Assembly (NCBI RefSeq): GCF_026914185.1
Contig: NC_070574.1
Span: 248,001-312,000, forward strand
Direction of reading: 5' to 3'
DNA: 64,000 nt
DNA from: Puccinia triticina
Taxonomy: Eukaryota; Basidiomycota; Pucciniomycetes; Pucciniales; Pucciniaceae
Shown here one piece after another: positions 22,212-33,060 of the stretch; position 1 is the stretch's first letter; the number at the start of each line of letters is the position of its first letter. The translations under genes were made by a program, and so were the position numbers. The notes under the pieces were generated by a model. It had not been told where the DNA came from. It saw only the letters and a program-made list of their open reading frames with translations, and ran no database searches.

Positions 22212-25200
22212 TTAAACTTCAAACATAGTCAGGTGGGTGTTCAACTGCGAGATTGAGGCTCTAAAGATTGTATTGAAAAAGATTTTGAAAGGGGTTCTCA
22301 GATTTTTCTTTCCTCCAAAAGCAATCTTCATCAATTGTTCATTGCCAGACTCCTTCATCCAATTTTCTAAGCAGTACCATGCCACAGAGGGGACCTGCCG
22401 GGTTGCATTCCTCTGTGCATATTTTCTTAAAGAGCCAGAAGTCGCAAATTCCTCAAAGATTCTCTTTGCCTTTTTCAACAGTTCTGCAATATTTCTGTCA
22501 TTGTTGCGCTGATCATTAGCCAATGATCTGATTGGTGGTCCAATGACAATGAAAAACATGTGAATGTAAAAGAGAAACAATGGATAGGTCATTTCAAGAA
22601 GATCCAACGGGAACTCATTGTTTGCCAGCAGTTCAATTGCAAAGTTCAGATCAACCAGTTTGATGTTGTGCTGCTTTTCCCAGAAGTTTAACCACAGATT
22701 CTTGACTTCTAAAAACTCATTCACAGATTTGGCATGAAACTTCTGAGCAAAATTGGTGTCCATCCTTACTTTTTTGTTAGTTTTCATGTCATTACCATCC
22801 AATGCAGCTTGATGGTATTCAGATTCAGACAGGAAAGCTTCTTTCAACTCAGAAAACCTTTTGGGGGCAGTCTCAGCATTCAAAGTGATGCTTCCTGTGC
22901 TTTGATTGATTTTGATTCCTCTCAGTAAATCATTGACTGCTTTTTGGATTTTCTCATTTGGGTCTTTGATGAAAAGAGTGTCTTGATTGAAATACATTCT
23001 TTCCATCTGAAATTTGCAAGTAAACCACAGGTGATTGTTCAACTGGTCAAATGATGAGATAAAAACAATGTTAAAAAACGTCTTGAAAATTCCTTTTAAC
23101 TCTTGTTGTTCATTGAAAGCAATTCTCTGCACTTCCTCTGTGCACGAGCTCTTCATCCAGTCCTTCAATAGGCTCCAAATCCTACAGGGAAATACATCTC
23201 TCCAAGTATTTTTGCAATCTCCTGTTTTCAATATGACTGGTGCAGACGCTTTAAAGATTTCTATTGCCTGCTTTATCATATGGGGAGCATCCTCAATCTT
23301 TTCTCTGATGGATTCACAAGGATTCATTATTTGATCAATCATCTGCACATGTAATAAGAACAAAGGAAATATCTCCTCTGCACTTCCACCAGATGAGAAT
23401 ATTTCATTTTTCATTTCTCTTCCAAATTGGATTTTGCCATCAGTCTGTCTCTCCCAGAATTTGAACCACATTTGTTTGTTCTTCAAGAAACCATCAAATT
23501 TGTTTACACACATTGCATGAATAAAATTCTTCCTGCTCCTCAGTCCACTCTTTGCAAGGTCCTCCAAAACCATGAATTTATGGGTAGCTGAGTGTAAATC
23601 TTTATAAATCATTTCAAAATTCTTCGCATGTAACATGATGCTTCCTGTTTTTCCCAATTTTATTGAAGAAAGAAGCTTCTGAAATGTATCCTGAACATGC
23701 TTATGAGGATCTTCAGCAACAAGGCTATTCTTGTTGAAATACAAGATTTCCATCTTTGAATTGGCAATTGTGCTTGTAAGGTGAAATCTGTCTGTTTTAT
23801 TGCGGAGAACTGAACATGCAATGGCTTTTGCCCGCTCTTGGGGTTTCTTGTGAGCCTTGTCCAGGCTCTGAACAAGCAGATCTTCGGACTTTTTTCTGCT
23901 GTTTTGAGAAGAGGTTGGGTCACTTGGAGTGTCTTGATTGGAGTGCCCTATTTTATTTACCAGTTTGATTGCCTGGGACAAATGAGGTTGTTCCACATAC
24001 CTTGGCCTTCTTACTGAGCTTTCATCTTCTCCAGATAACACCTTGGTTCCTGATTGCTTCATACATTTTGTCACATAACCAATTCTAGCTGAATTGGTTT
24101 GTACTGTAGAATGTGAGCCAGCTTTTGCGGACTCATGGATTTTTATTTTTATTTTCATTGAATTGGATACAATCCCCTTATCAATAGGTCTCATATTCAG
24201 CTGAGAGATAGACCCAGTGTTGAAATCAGAATGCTTGAGTTTCATTTTCTTCAGAGGGACTGGTTGAGCTAATTTTTCTTTGAGTGGGTCAGAGCCTATT
24301 GCATCCCCCATCTTCCTGATTCTACCTATGTAGGGGCCATTGTTTCCAACTGCTCCTCTGGGTGGAACTGAGGATGCTATATTATTCAGTGGTTTATTTG
24401 ATCCCAAAGATTGCATTTTTTCAATCATCTTTTGAGAAACTTGTGAAAGGTCCACATTGGTTTTGGGTCTCTTAAGCACTCTTTCCTCCAAACAATCATC
24501 ACAATTTTTTCTTTCATTTTTTTCTGCAGGGCTACTAGAGGTACAACAGCTGGGAGTCACTTGGCTTGGGTGATTTGGTTTAGGTTTCTGGATGGAAATA
24601 GAACCCATTTCCTTTTTACTAAAATCAATTGATGCACCTGAGGAAGCATTAGACCCAGTGTTGAAATCTGAATGCTTGGCTTTCATTTTCTTCAGAGGGA
24701 CTGATTCATCTAATTTGTCTTTGAGTGGTTCAGAACATATTCTGTCCCCCATCTCCCTGATTCTACCTATGTAAGGGCCAACATTTCCAACTGCTCTTTT
24801 GGGTGGAATAGAGGATGTAATATTATCCAGTGGTTTATTGGGTCCTGAAGATCTCATTTTTTCATTCACCTTTTGAGGAACTTGTCTTATCATATTGTTT
24901 TCTGCAGGGCTACTAGAGGTGGCAAATCTGGGAGTCACGTGGCTTGCTTGATTTGATGTGGGTTTTTGGATGGAATTAGAGCCCAATTCCAGATGTTCAC
25001 TAACATCAAGTGATGCACCTGAGGAAGCATGCTTGGTTTCTTTGATTTGTTTGAGATTTTTGGAGTTCTCAATGGGCCTGCCTTTGATCATTTTTTGCTC
25101 CAAATACATCAGATTATGATTCATTTTCTGTGCCCCAATTATGGCCAAAGGACGTGGTGTTCTAGGATTCTTCCCTGCTTTTCCAAATTTGCCTAGATGA

Positions 25201-25877
25201 CTACCATCATCAGGATCCTTCCTGTTTTTAGTACTGACTGTTGAGCTCTCAATATTCTCCATTGAATGGTATTCCAGATCCTTGTGTGTATGTTTCTCTC
25301 TTAATGAGAATGGTTCTCTGTGTCTTTGAAATCCTTCATGAAGTGCAGTTCTCATATAGGCTGAGTCAAAGAAATCACCCAACAGATCCATCTTTGTGTC
25401 TCTATTCTTGGTTTGAGGTCTAGTGATTGAATCTGTGAGTTTTTTTTCAGATATTGGTTGGGCTTCTGGGTCATGAAGCGGATCAGAGTCTGTTTTGGTA
25501 ATTGGCCATGCCCTTCCAAATTGATGATTGTGATTATTTTCTGGAAGCCTATTAAACATTACTGCTGACAATGATGAAGAACCCTTAACAATGCTAGATC
25601 CATGATGGTGTGTTTGATCTTGAGCTCCAGGGTCTAGCTGGCCAGTATTTCTGATATCTGCCAGAGTGCAGGCAGTGTTTTCATGATCCATTGGGGCCAT
25701 TGATGGTCTTTGAATTATGTTTTCCTGGGGTTTGAGACCCAAGGATGATGCCAGTTGAGAGTAATGATCTTGGACCTGAGTTTCCTCATGAAGGGAAGTA
25801 TCAAAAGGTTCACAGATGTCCCGCATTGCATGGCAAGAGACAAGCATAGCTAAAAAGGCCAGGATGAGATACATCAT
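22212..25877 (-). CDS. Giant secreted protein, two-module family (copy B)
   Basis: A single open frame of 1221 codons without introns. The start is the first of two Met codons at 25877, giving MMYLILAFLAMLVSCHA, a typical signal peptide with cleavage after SCHA. Residues ~20-300 are polar and low in complexity. Residues ~300-553 hold two imperfect repeats (TSSSPAE..., NKPL(D/N)NI, PYIGRIR-MGD, VPLKKMK-KHSDFNTGS) with Lys-rich patches that could act as nuclear signals. The C-terminal half is two homologous ~250-residue modules (695-948 and 951-1219): each begins MExxYFN and DP, has W-FWE near its middle, and ends with WMK-S, (K)IAF, FKxFFN and SQLNxHL or DQLNNHL. No known domain is recognised. 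The product is probably exported and may act in the host, but that is inference. Copy C is a near twin from about residue 270 on. Confidence 0.85.
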   Translation of the reverse strand: MMYLILAFLAMLVSCHAMRDICEPFDTSLHEETQVQDHYSQLASSLGLKPQENIIQRPSMAPMDHENTACTLADIRNTGQLDPGAQDQTHHHGSSIVKGSSSLSAVMFNRLPENNHNHQFGRAWPITKTDSDPLHDPEAQPISEKKLTDSITRPQTKNRDTKMDLLGDFFDSAYMRTALHEGFQRHREPFSLREKHTHKDLEYHSMENIESSTVSTKNRKDPDDGSHLGKFGKAGKNPRTPRPLAIIGAQKMNHNLMYLEQKMIKGRPIENSKNLKQIKETKHASSGASLDVSEHLELGSNSIQKPTSNQASHVTPRFATSSSPAENNMIRQVPQKVNEKMRSSGPNKPLDNITSSIPPKRAVGNVGPYIGRIREMGDRICSEPLKDKLDESVPLKKMKAKHSDFNTGSNASSGASIDFSKKEMGSISIQKPKPNHPSQVTPSCCTSSSPAEKNERKNCDDCLEERVLKRPKTNVDLSQVSQKMIEKMQSLGSNKPLNNIASSVPPRGAVGNNGPYIGRIRKMGDAIGSDPLKEKLAQPVPLKKMKLKHSDFNTGSISQLNMRPIDKGIVSNSMKIKIKIHESAKAGSHSTVQTNSARIGYVTKCMKQSGTKVLSGEDESSVRRPRYVEQPHLSQAIKLVNKIGHSNQDTPSDPTSSQNSRKKSEDLLVQSLDKAHKKPQERAKAIACSVLRNKTDRFHLTSTIANSKMEILYFNKNSLVAEDPHKHVQDTFQKLLSSIKLGKTGSIMLHAKNFEMIYKDLHSATHKFMVLEDLAKSGLRSRKNFIHAMCVNKFDGFLKNKQMWFKFWERQTDGKIQFGREMKNEIFSSGGSAEEIFPLFLLHVQMIDQIMNPCESIREKIEDAPHMIKQAIEIFKASAPVILKTGDCKNTWRDVFPCRIWSLLKDWMKSSCTEEVQRIAFNEQQELKGIFKTFFNIVFISSFDQLNNHLWFTCKFQMERMYFNQDTLFIKDPNEKIQKAVNDLLRGIKINQSTGSITLNAETAPKRFSELKEAFLSESEYHQAALDGNDMKTNKKVRMDTNFAQKFHAKSVNEFLEVKNLWLNFWEKQHNIKLVDLNFAIELLANNEFPLDLLEMTYPLFLFYIHMFFIVIGPPIRSLANDQRNNDRNIAELLKKAKRIFEEFATSGSLRKYAQRNATRQVPSVAWYCLENWMKESGNEQLMKIAFGGKKNLRTPFKIFFNTIFRASISQLNTHLTMFEV

Positions 25878-26425
25878 AGGTTATGGGGTATTTATTTTGT
25901 TCTTTTGTGTGGAATGGGTTTTGATATTTTTTCTTCAGTCAAGAAGGCTAGGGGATTCTGTGAAGTATATGATTGATTGAGATGGATTAATTTTTTGAGG
26001 GAAGAATAGCTTATAAGGATGCACAGCTAAGTAGTCTTTAGAAACAAGTTTTCAACCAGGTGTATGGTCACAGTAACTCAAATTATGTATTTTTGAATCA
26101 GCCTGGTCAAGGAATGAGGCAGTGTAGGTTCACTTTGAATGTCTCAACTTCAATGTCTCAGATGTGATACTGCTAAAAACTTAATCAGCAAGTTTGTAAT
26201 GGTATGTATGTAAATGATTCCGGCCAGCTTTTGGAGAAACAGCTCCCCAGTGGTGCCAACAACCGTTTTGAGACATCTTGCGACGGTGCTGGGAATTAAT
26301 TTTTTTTGGCAGTTTGGGGGAGGGCTCCTGTCCCCCGAGCTAGGAGGCGTCTGATAAGGCTTCAACTGCCTAGGCTGTGAGCCTCACTGGTCAACCTCAA
26401 CATAACCTGACCTGGTCTGCACAAA

Positions 26426-26608
26426 ATGGGGAAGCGCAAGAAACGCGGGAGTAAACGGATCAGATCACCAACTCAAGTGGTGAGGGTACCTGAAAAGTCT
26501 ATTCAATCATTCGAGGGTCCTGTTCAATCTGCTTATAATTTCTCTTTGAGGCCACAAACTCATTCAAGAAATGAAACTCTCATTGGACAAAGTTTAGGAC
26601 AAGCCTGA
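26426..26608 (+). CDS. Small basic hypothetical protein, copy in unit B
   Basis: The counterpart of 20199-20381, 60 codons, starting MGKRKKRGSKRIR and ending SLGQA. It is intact in both units with a few substitutions. Whether it is translated is unknown. Confidence 0.25.
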   Translation: MGKRKKRGSKRIRSPTQVVRVPEKSIQSFEGPVQSAYNFSLRPQTHSRNETLIGQSLGQA

Positions 26609-26951
26609 GGTTGATCCACCTCCTCCAGATGAGTTGCACAATTAGCTCAAACATACCTTAACTTTAATCGACTCAGCTATTGTGTACATAGAGCTAGGTT
26701 TTGGCGCATTGTGGGGCTGAAAGAATAAGCCATCACTTGCAAGGATGGTTCAGTCAAGGAATATTTTTTCAGTCCGAAATAAGGAGGCTGGAGACATGGT
26801 TTAATTTTCCCCTGTTGCTCCAACATTATGCGCCGTCTGAGCCGCCTATGGCAATGGGGGCTTGAAGGGCAAAGGGGGTTGAGGTTGGTCAGCAGGACTC
26901 GCGCATGGTTTTATGTACATACCACAATAAGGGCAAAGTGGGCTATGACTG

Positions 26952-27095
26952 GAGGACTTCCTGCAGATCTGGAAACCCAGATTTTCCCAGGTTTTGCAGC
27001 TAAATCTAGGCAGATCTAGGATTTGGGACAATCGAGCCCAGATTTCCCTGTGAAATCTGGAAAAATCAGAGTTCCCAGATTGACGGGAAGTCCTC
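26952..27095. mobile_element. Foldback MITE, copy in unit B
   Basis: The same 144-bp inverted structure as 20710-20853, here followed directly by the flank that in unit A is displaced by the 752-bp insertion. Confidence 0.7.
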
Positions 27096-27619
27096 CACTC
27101 TGTCGGGTGACCCCAAGTCTTTCTGGGAGAATGGCATAGGCCAAACCCATGATCTAAGTTTCCATAAATCACTGGTCTTATGAAACTTAAAGACATAAAC
27201 TGTTATGAAACCCCGCCAACAACAAACTACCACAATCCACACCTATCTGGATTGTTCCTTCTTACACACTTGCGTAGAAGAGGCCAAGTTTTAACAGCTG
27301 ATCAGTCTCAAAGAGACTAGTACTAATAATTGCCATGCCATTTGCCCAGCTTACTCTCTATGCACTGGTACTAGCTGACAGGAGGAGATGGTGGCTCTGG
27401 GGCTTTTTGTCTGAATCTTGAAGGTAAATTTTAGAATAGGTACTAAAATTGGATGCTTACCCTTTAGATCAGAACAATTATGCTATTTAGATGACAGATA
27501 TGATTAAAGCTGATTATGTGATCATCTAAGTTTATTAAAGACAGCAAAACATAGAATTCAGGATCAAGGGTTCCCCCTGTTTTTTGAATAATCAATAAAA
27601 CAAAAAAAGGGGCCACTAA

Positions 27620-27769
27620 GGCCCTGTTTGGAGCCGATATAATTGCGCAATGTAATCTGGAAACTTGTGACATCTGATCAAGTTTTGGTGGACCTGATCA
27701 GATGTCACATAGGATGTCATACAAAAAAACTTATATATTGCCTGGATTATATCGGCTCCAAACGGGGCC
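27620..27769. mobile_element. PIF/Harbinger-type MITE in H1
   Basis: The ends GGCCCTGTTTGGAGCCGATA and TATCGGCTCCAAACGGGGCC are inverted with a few mismatches. The element is flanked by TAA at 27617-27619 and 27770-27772. GG...CC ends with a TAA/TTA duplication are typical of Tourist-like MITEs. Confidence 0.85.
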
Positions 27770-28184
27770 TAAGTATTTTTTACAACATTATTAGATAGTT
27801 ACATATTAGGGGGGTTCACAATTGAAATTTGTAAAACTTTAGGACCCATTTTAACCTGTTTATCAACATATTTTTAAAAAGTTGATCAATTGCACTGATT
27901 GATCAGTCACACCTTTTTCTAGACATCTTGCCAAAATTTTCAAATTATGTTCATAAGGGCCTTAAAACAAGGGGCAGGCTTTAGGCACGCCAAAAAATTC
28001 CCAGATGCGCGCCAAAAAAGGTGTGCACTCCTGACCACTCCAAGATTTTTGGAGTGCAGGATGGTTTACTCCAAAACCAGCCCCCATTTGGAGTGCACAA
28101 CCCTGCACTCCAGGTGGTATGGAGTGAACACACGCCAAAACCAGCCCTCAGCTCCCCTTGACCGCTGGTCTGCGGCGGCTACAC

Positions 28185-28500
28185 ATGTCCCTCTTGATGA
28201 CCGGGACTAACTGGTCATCAAGAGGACAAACACAGCACTCTTGATGACCGGGACGGACCGGTCATCAAGAGGACAAACACACCCCTCTCAATGACCGGCG
28301 CAGACCGGTCATTGAGAGGACACAACCCCTCTCGATGACCGGGACCAACCGGTCATCAAGAGGACAAACACACCCCTCTCGATGAACGGGACGGACCGGT
28401 CAGTGAGAGGACACACCCCTCTTGATGACCGGCACAGACCGGTCATCGAGAGGACAAAGCCCCTCTCGATGACCGGCACAGACCGGTCATCAAGAGCTGT
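28185..28500. repeat. Left palindrome array of the TIR element
   Basis: About six hairpins of the form CTCTCGATGACCGGNNCRNN followed by ACCGGTCATCGAGAGG, separated by ACAAACACA-like spacers. The spacing is about 45-50 bp. Confidence 0.85.
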
Positions 28501-28539
28501 ATCCCTTGATAACCTGTCAGCTGGCTACTATGGCAGAGC

Positions 28540-30160
28540 CACCGTGAAAAATAAAAATATAAAAAGTAGTTTTACATATGAAAGAGACATTATTACTCTT
28601 ACATATGTAAAACTACGCAAAAACATTAAATACATATATAAATAATTAATTACTCAGCTTTATGTAATTAATATGTAAAATATTATAGAAGATTCTTATT
28701 CTACGGGTAAAATAACCCAGGGTACCTCACTTACAAGTACCCTTAATTGTTATCCCTTCCTTGTGTAAACTAACTTCAAAGTTTGCGCAAGTGCATCACG
28801 CCCCGCGTGGATGCACTTGTATGCACATATATATTTAAGTACATATATTTACACCCATTTTCAGTGACGTAACTGAGGTGTTGTGTATAGTTTAAAAGAT
28901 GGCTTTGTTTGTTGCGTGGCGCACCCAAGCCCGCGTGCTCTGTTGCCTAGAGCTCAAGCCCGCGCTCCTAGTGTACATATATGCATAATGCATAAACTAG
29001 CCCGCAACCAAAGCGCTCAGGTTACCAGTAAGTAAGAATGGGCTAGAATACGCCCCAATAGCAATATTACATGTGTTATATGTCTTGTACACATGTAATT
29101 AATCACCAAACAAGATGTAATTACCACGTCATTCAATATCAAAACATTCTAGATGGAAAAAGGCTCTTGCAACGTGCACAGGCGACACTAGAAAGCGCCC
29201 CAGCTTCTCCCAAGCCTCACTACGTGTAAATTACAACTGTAGTAAATATGTAGAAGGGGTCAAATGAACTGGAGCACTTAATAAGCGCCTCCAGAACATG
29301 TATGAAGCACTGCTTGCACGTGTACAAGTACACAGAAGCCAGATCTAGTACCTTCTGTGGCACATTTCCACGGAAATGAGCGTCACAGAACCCCCAAACC
29401 AGCCCCCATGACGTGTAAGGCATGTGTAAAAACACGCAGAACCTCTGTAAAAGGCTCTTGGCAACCCTTGTATCCAAGCCCCAAGGTTCCACGACCTACA
29501 GCGCCTTCTGGCGCAACCAAATTGCCTCAGAATGCGCCCACAAGTGTCCCCCTGTCCCCTGGGCGCCCCTGGAGGCCTGCCTAGGCTATAAAAAGGGCCC
29601 TTTCTCCGCCAAAAAGGAGATTTCCCAGCTTTACATTACCTACTAGAATTTTACCCGCCTTCAACAGCCTCAATAGCCTGTGATTTGCCAGGTAAAATAC
29701 CTACTTTCGTGATTTTTAGCCCCAATTACCGCCCTGAAGCTGTCCAGTAACCACCCTGCCCTCAAGATTACCTCTTCTGAGCGCCTCCAACTGCCCAACT
29801 TCACGCCTGAAGAACCTCAAGTGCCCCTAGGGTCTTATACTAGTAAGTTTAAGCCCCTTCTCTTGAGATTCTCCGCTATTTCTTTCTGGGATTTGAAACA
29901 CCCCTGTTTACAGGCCCCAGTTCTTCATTCTAGAGGGATTAAACATCCCTGATTTATCAGGCCCCTCTTAAAATTAATTATATTCATTTTATTACGTCAA
30001 ATTGGCCCAAATTGGCCCAAATTGCCTTATTCTTATGCCATAATTCCCAACAATTACGTTGGAATTAACCCTTATAACTTTGTCTTAGAGTTTTATAACT
30101 CTAATCTTTTGCTTTGCACCACGTGTAGCTAGAAGGATAATATCCTTGGCATCACATAGG
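28540..30160. other. AT-rich core of the TIR element, no gene recognised
   Basis: Includes ACATATATTTACAC-type runs (28560-28860), a GC-richer stretch with a TATA-like motif at 29583-29599, and CCCTTATAACTTTG at 30070. The opening phrase ACTATGGCAGAGCC (28527) recurs as ATTATGGCAGAGCC at 62371, which suggests a shared LTR-like ancestor. No long frame has a recognisable domain. Confidence 0.4.
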
Positions 30161-30164
30161 CTGA

Positions 30165-30415
30165 CATAACCGGTCTGGTCTGTCCCAGTCATCAAGGGGG
30201 GGTTTGTCCTCTTGATGGCCGGTCTTTCCCGGTCATCAAGGGGTTTTTCCTCTCGATGGCCGGACTTTCCGGGTCATCAAGAGGGGTTGTCTCCTCTTGA
30301 TGACCAGCGTCCTCTCAATAACCGGTCCGTCCCGGTCATCGAGAAGGGTGTGTTTGTCCTCTCGATGACCAGTCTGTGCCGGTCATCGAGAGGGGTGTGT
30401 CCTCTCGACAACACT
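30165..30415. repeat. Right palindrome array of the TIR element, first part
   Basis: Half-units read CTCTCGATGACCAGTCTGTG and CCGGTCATCGAGAGG. It is interrupted at 30415 by the TAGCG-rich block and resumes at 30880. Confidence 0.8.
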
Positions 30416-30872
30416 GGGTCGCTACGCTAACCATAGCGGTTAGCGTAGCGTAGCGCAGCGCAAATGCGCTATTTTTTAGCTTAGTGTTAGCGCAATTGCA
30501 CGCATATGCGCTAACGCTACGCGCACGCGGTGCGCAGCTATTTTAGCTGATAGCGTAGCGTTAGCGCAGATGCGCGCAATTGCGCTAACGCTAAACATGC
30601 AGGGCGCAAAAGAGCGCGCGCTACGCTGCGCTACAGCGCCTTTAGCGGGAAAAAAGGGCTTTTTTTCCGCTAAAAGCGCTGTAGCACAGCGCAGCGTAGC
30701 GTAGCGGCGCGCTAACGCTAACAAAGAATTGGCGCGCTGTTAGCGCCGCTGAAAATTAGCGTAGCGTAGCGGCGCTAACAGCGCGCTAACGCTATGCAAA
30801 ATAGCCGGGCGCTTTTTGCCGCTACGCTAACGCGTAGCGCTGAAATAGCGTAGCGTAGCGTAGCGACCCAGT
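30416..30872. repeat. TAGCG/GCGCTA self-complementary low-complexity block
   Basis: About 450 bp composed almost wholly of TAGCG, GCTAACGC, TGCGC and their complements (for example GCGTAGCGTAGCGC and GCGCTAACGCTA). It inserts into a palindrome array, with ACACTGGGTCGCTA at the left boundary and TAGCGACCCAGTGTT at the right. The block is therefore bounded by an inverted ACACTGGGTCGCTA pair, as for a transposon. Confidence 0.75.
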
Positions 30873-30879
30873 GTTGCTC

Positions 30880-31100
30880 TCAATGACCGGTCCGTCCCCG
30901 TCATCAAGAGGGGTGTGTTTGTCCTCTTGATGACTGGTCGGTTCCGGTCATTGAGAGGGGTGTGTCCTCTCAATGACCAGTCCGTCCCGGTCATTGAGAG
31001 GGGTGTGTCCTCTTGATGACCGGTCCGTCCCGGTCATCAAGAGTGCTGTGTTTGTCCTCTTGATGACCGGTTAGTCCCGGTCATCAAGAGGGACATGTGT
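30880..31100. repeat. Right palindrome array of the TIR element, second part
   Basis: Five hairpins (CTCTTGATGACCGGT / CCGGTCATCAAGAGG), mirror-symmetric with the left array at 28185-28500. Confidence 0.85.
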
Positions 31101-31604
31101 AGCCGCCGCAGACCGGCGGTCAAGGGGAGCTGAGGGCTGGTTTTGGCGTGGCGGGGTGTTCACTCCATACCACCTGGAGTGCAGGGTTGTGCACTCCAAA
31201 TGGGGGCTGGTTTTGGAGTAAACCATCCTGCACTCCAAAAATCTTGGAGTGGTCAGGAGTGCACACCTTTTTTGGCGGGCATCTGGGAATTTTTTGGCGT
31301 GCCTAAAGCCTGCCCCTAAAACCACCTCCAAAGTTTTATAAAATTAAATTGTGAACCCCCCTATTTAATACCCACCGTTTAACCCCAAAAATACAAAAAA
31401 CTTGTGAATTGTCCCTTCCTGTCTAGCAGGTTTAAAAGACAAAACACGGATGACCCCCAGCGCACGCAGTGAAGGCATTATGCAAAAGGGGGGTCACCAT
31501 TATGTATATCCCCTCAGACTGCGCAAGTGCGACAACGGAGGGGCGTGAGCCAAGTGAAGCGCTTGGCTGGGGAATCAACCCTCACGCGGCCCTTCCTCCC
31601 CTTA

Positions 31605-31961
31605 GAGCATCTCCAGCAGTCCGGGGGTGGATAGTGCTGACTTAAACAGGCTGTGGCTTGGGTTGCGCCAATTTTTGCTTACTCAAGCTGGTCCATGTGC
31701 TTTTGAAGGTCCAGCCAGCCTCATCCTTCACAATACAATCAGCATTCCCTGTTGGGTGGCCTTTGTGCCAGAAGGTACTTTTTGATGGAAGCATAAAAAA
31801 TGTGTCATTTTTGCCTCTGGCCTGCTACATTCCCATGTCTATAGCAGCCTGTGGAAGCCAGCGGCAGGTGAGAGACTTGGAAATCTCTGAGAGATTGGAA
31901 AAAAGTGAATCTCTGCCTGCCAAAAGCAGCGCGATCCACCCCCGGACTGCTGGAGATGCTC
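31605..31961. mobile_element. PIF/Harbinger-type MITE in H1
   Basis: The ends GAGCATCTCCAGCAGTCCGG and CCGGACTGCTGGAGATGCTC are inverted, extending into GGGTGGAT / ATCCACCC. It is flanked by TTA at 31602-31604 and 31962-31964. A GAGCATCTCC end with TTA duplication is typical of this superfamily. Confidence 0.85.
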
Positions 31962-32429
31962 TTATATATTGCTCCGAACTTGCAGCTCTGACCGCCTCCA
32001 CATGCCTTGATGCAACCCTGGCGACTGACGTGGAGACAATACACCTGGACCATCTCGACTACGATGATGTACACGTGCCCAACAGCGCCATCCGAAGCAC
32101 AAACACCTCAACCGTTTTGCCCACCAAACCGTCACACGATGCACCACTGTTTTATCCAAACGGGCAAATACTTGTTGCCATGCAAATGCCTTGCACCAGT
32201 CTCACCACCTCCATCGCCATGGCAGCCCGCCCAACTCTGCCCCCTGACCAACTCGCGCTTCTCCCACAGCTACTTGGCCTCCACTTCATCCACCTCCTCC
32301 ACCTTCCCCACCTGCGGCCTCCCCCAGACGCCCACCGCTAAACACTCCCTGCCCAGACGCCCCCATCTCCAGACCCGCGAGTCCCTCACCTTCTACAACC
32401 CCGCCCCCACCGGCCCGCTCAACTGCTCA

Positions 32430-33060
32430 AAGTCAACGGCGGGATGTCGGCCAGCGACACCCTCTTGCAGCTCCAGGCCGACCTGCTGGGCGTGGTGGTC
32501 GAGCGCTCCGAGATGAAAGAGTGAGTGATCAATTCACACCCTTTCTCTCTCTCCTTTTTCCCAGCCAGGGCTCACCCTCTGGCTTCTCCCCAGGACGACC
32601 GCCTTGGGCGCCGCCCTCCTCGCGGGGCACGCCATCAGCCTCTTTGGCTGACCTGGCGCGGCCCGAGACGCTCTTCGCGACCCATTCGGCGGGCAAGAGG
32701 GTGTTCAAGCCGTCGATCACAAAGGCGAAGCGGGACCAGAAGTACCGTTGCTGGAGCCGGGAGTATGTCCCCCTCCTCTTTCTCCCCCCAGCCCCCAGCC
32801 CAGACTGACGTGTTTTTTGGCTTACAGGGTGGCGTACAGCAAGGGCTGGCTGGAGGACGGCGAGCCGGGATCGCGCGACGATAGCTTCCTCGACTGCGTC
32901 GAGATTGTCAACCACGGCCAGCAGCTACTTGCCCACTCCCTCGACAACGCCTTCCCCGGCGAGCAGGGCCAGCCCGTCTTCCAGGGCGACGCCAACAAGC
33001 CTATTGTCCTCAACCCCCTTGCCAACACAATCAAAGCCAAACAGACTCTCCATTTGCTCC
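32430..33060 (+). pseudogene. Glycerol kinase 3' fragment captured by Helitron H1
   Basis: Glycerol kinase phosphorylates glycerol with ATP. Here only C-terminal exons are present. The first reads KVNGGMSASDTLLQLQADLL up to 32520, matching the family's NGGM-LLQLQAD motif. An intron (32521-32593, GTGAGT...CCCAG) follows, then TTALGAALLAGHAISLFG. A frame slip of one base next to GGCTGACCTGG is needed to continue to RPETLFATHSAGKRVFKP and DQKYRCWSRE. A second intron starts with GTATGTCC at about 32762 and ends at 32827, followed by VAYSKGWLEDGE. Retained introns show capture of genomic DNA, not of cDNA. The catalytic N-terminal domain is missing. What 31965-32420 and 32870-33060 derive from is not clear. 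Confidence 0.75.

Larger units (their letters stand above)
27809..31361. mobile_element. TIR element with subterminal palindrome arrays, nested in H1
   Basis: GGGGGGTTCACAATT at the left end mirrors AATTGTGAACCCCCC at the right end. A TA dinucleotide flanks both ends (27807-27808, 31362-31363). The inverted arms share about 300 bp (27960-28210 with 31075-31320), including GGGGCAGGCTTTAGGCACGC and the TTGGAGTG words. Inside the arms both sides carry palindromes of the TGACCGGTCA family. The centre (28540-30160) is AT-rich, with a TATA-like GGCTATAAAAAGGGCCC at 29583-29599. No transposase is recognised, so it is presumably mobilised in trans. Confidence 0.75.

Noticed and set aside
28185..31100. 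Regularly spaced palindromes that resemble a CRISPR array
   Set aside because: The host has introns and eukaryotic genes, spacers are not unique, repeats vary and invert, and there are no cas genes. These are palindromic minisatellites.
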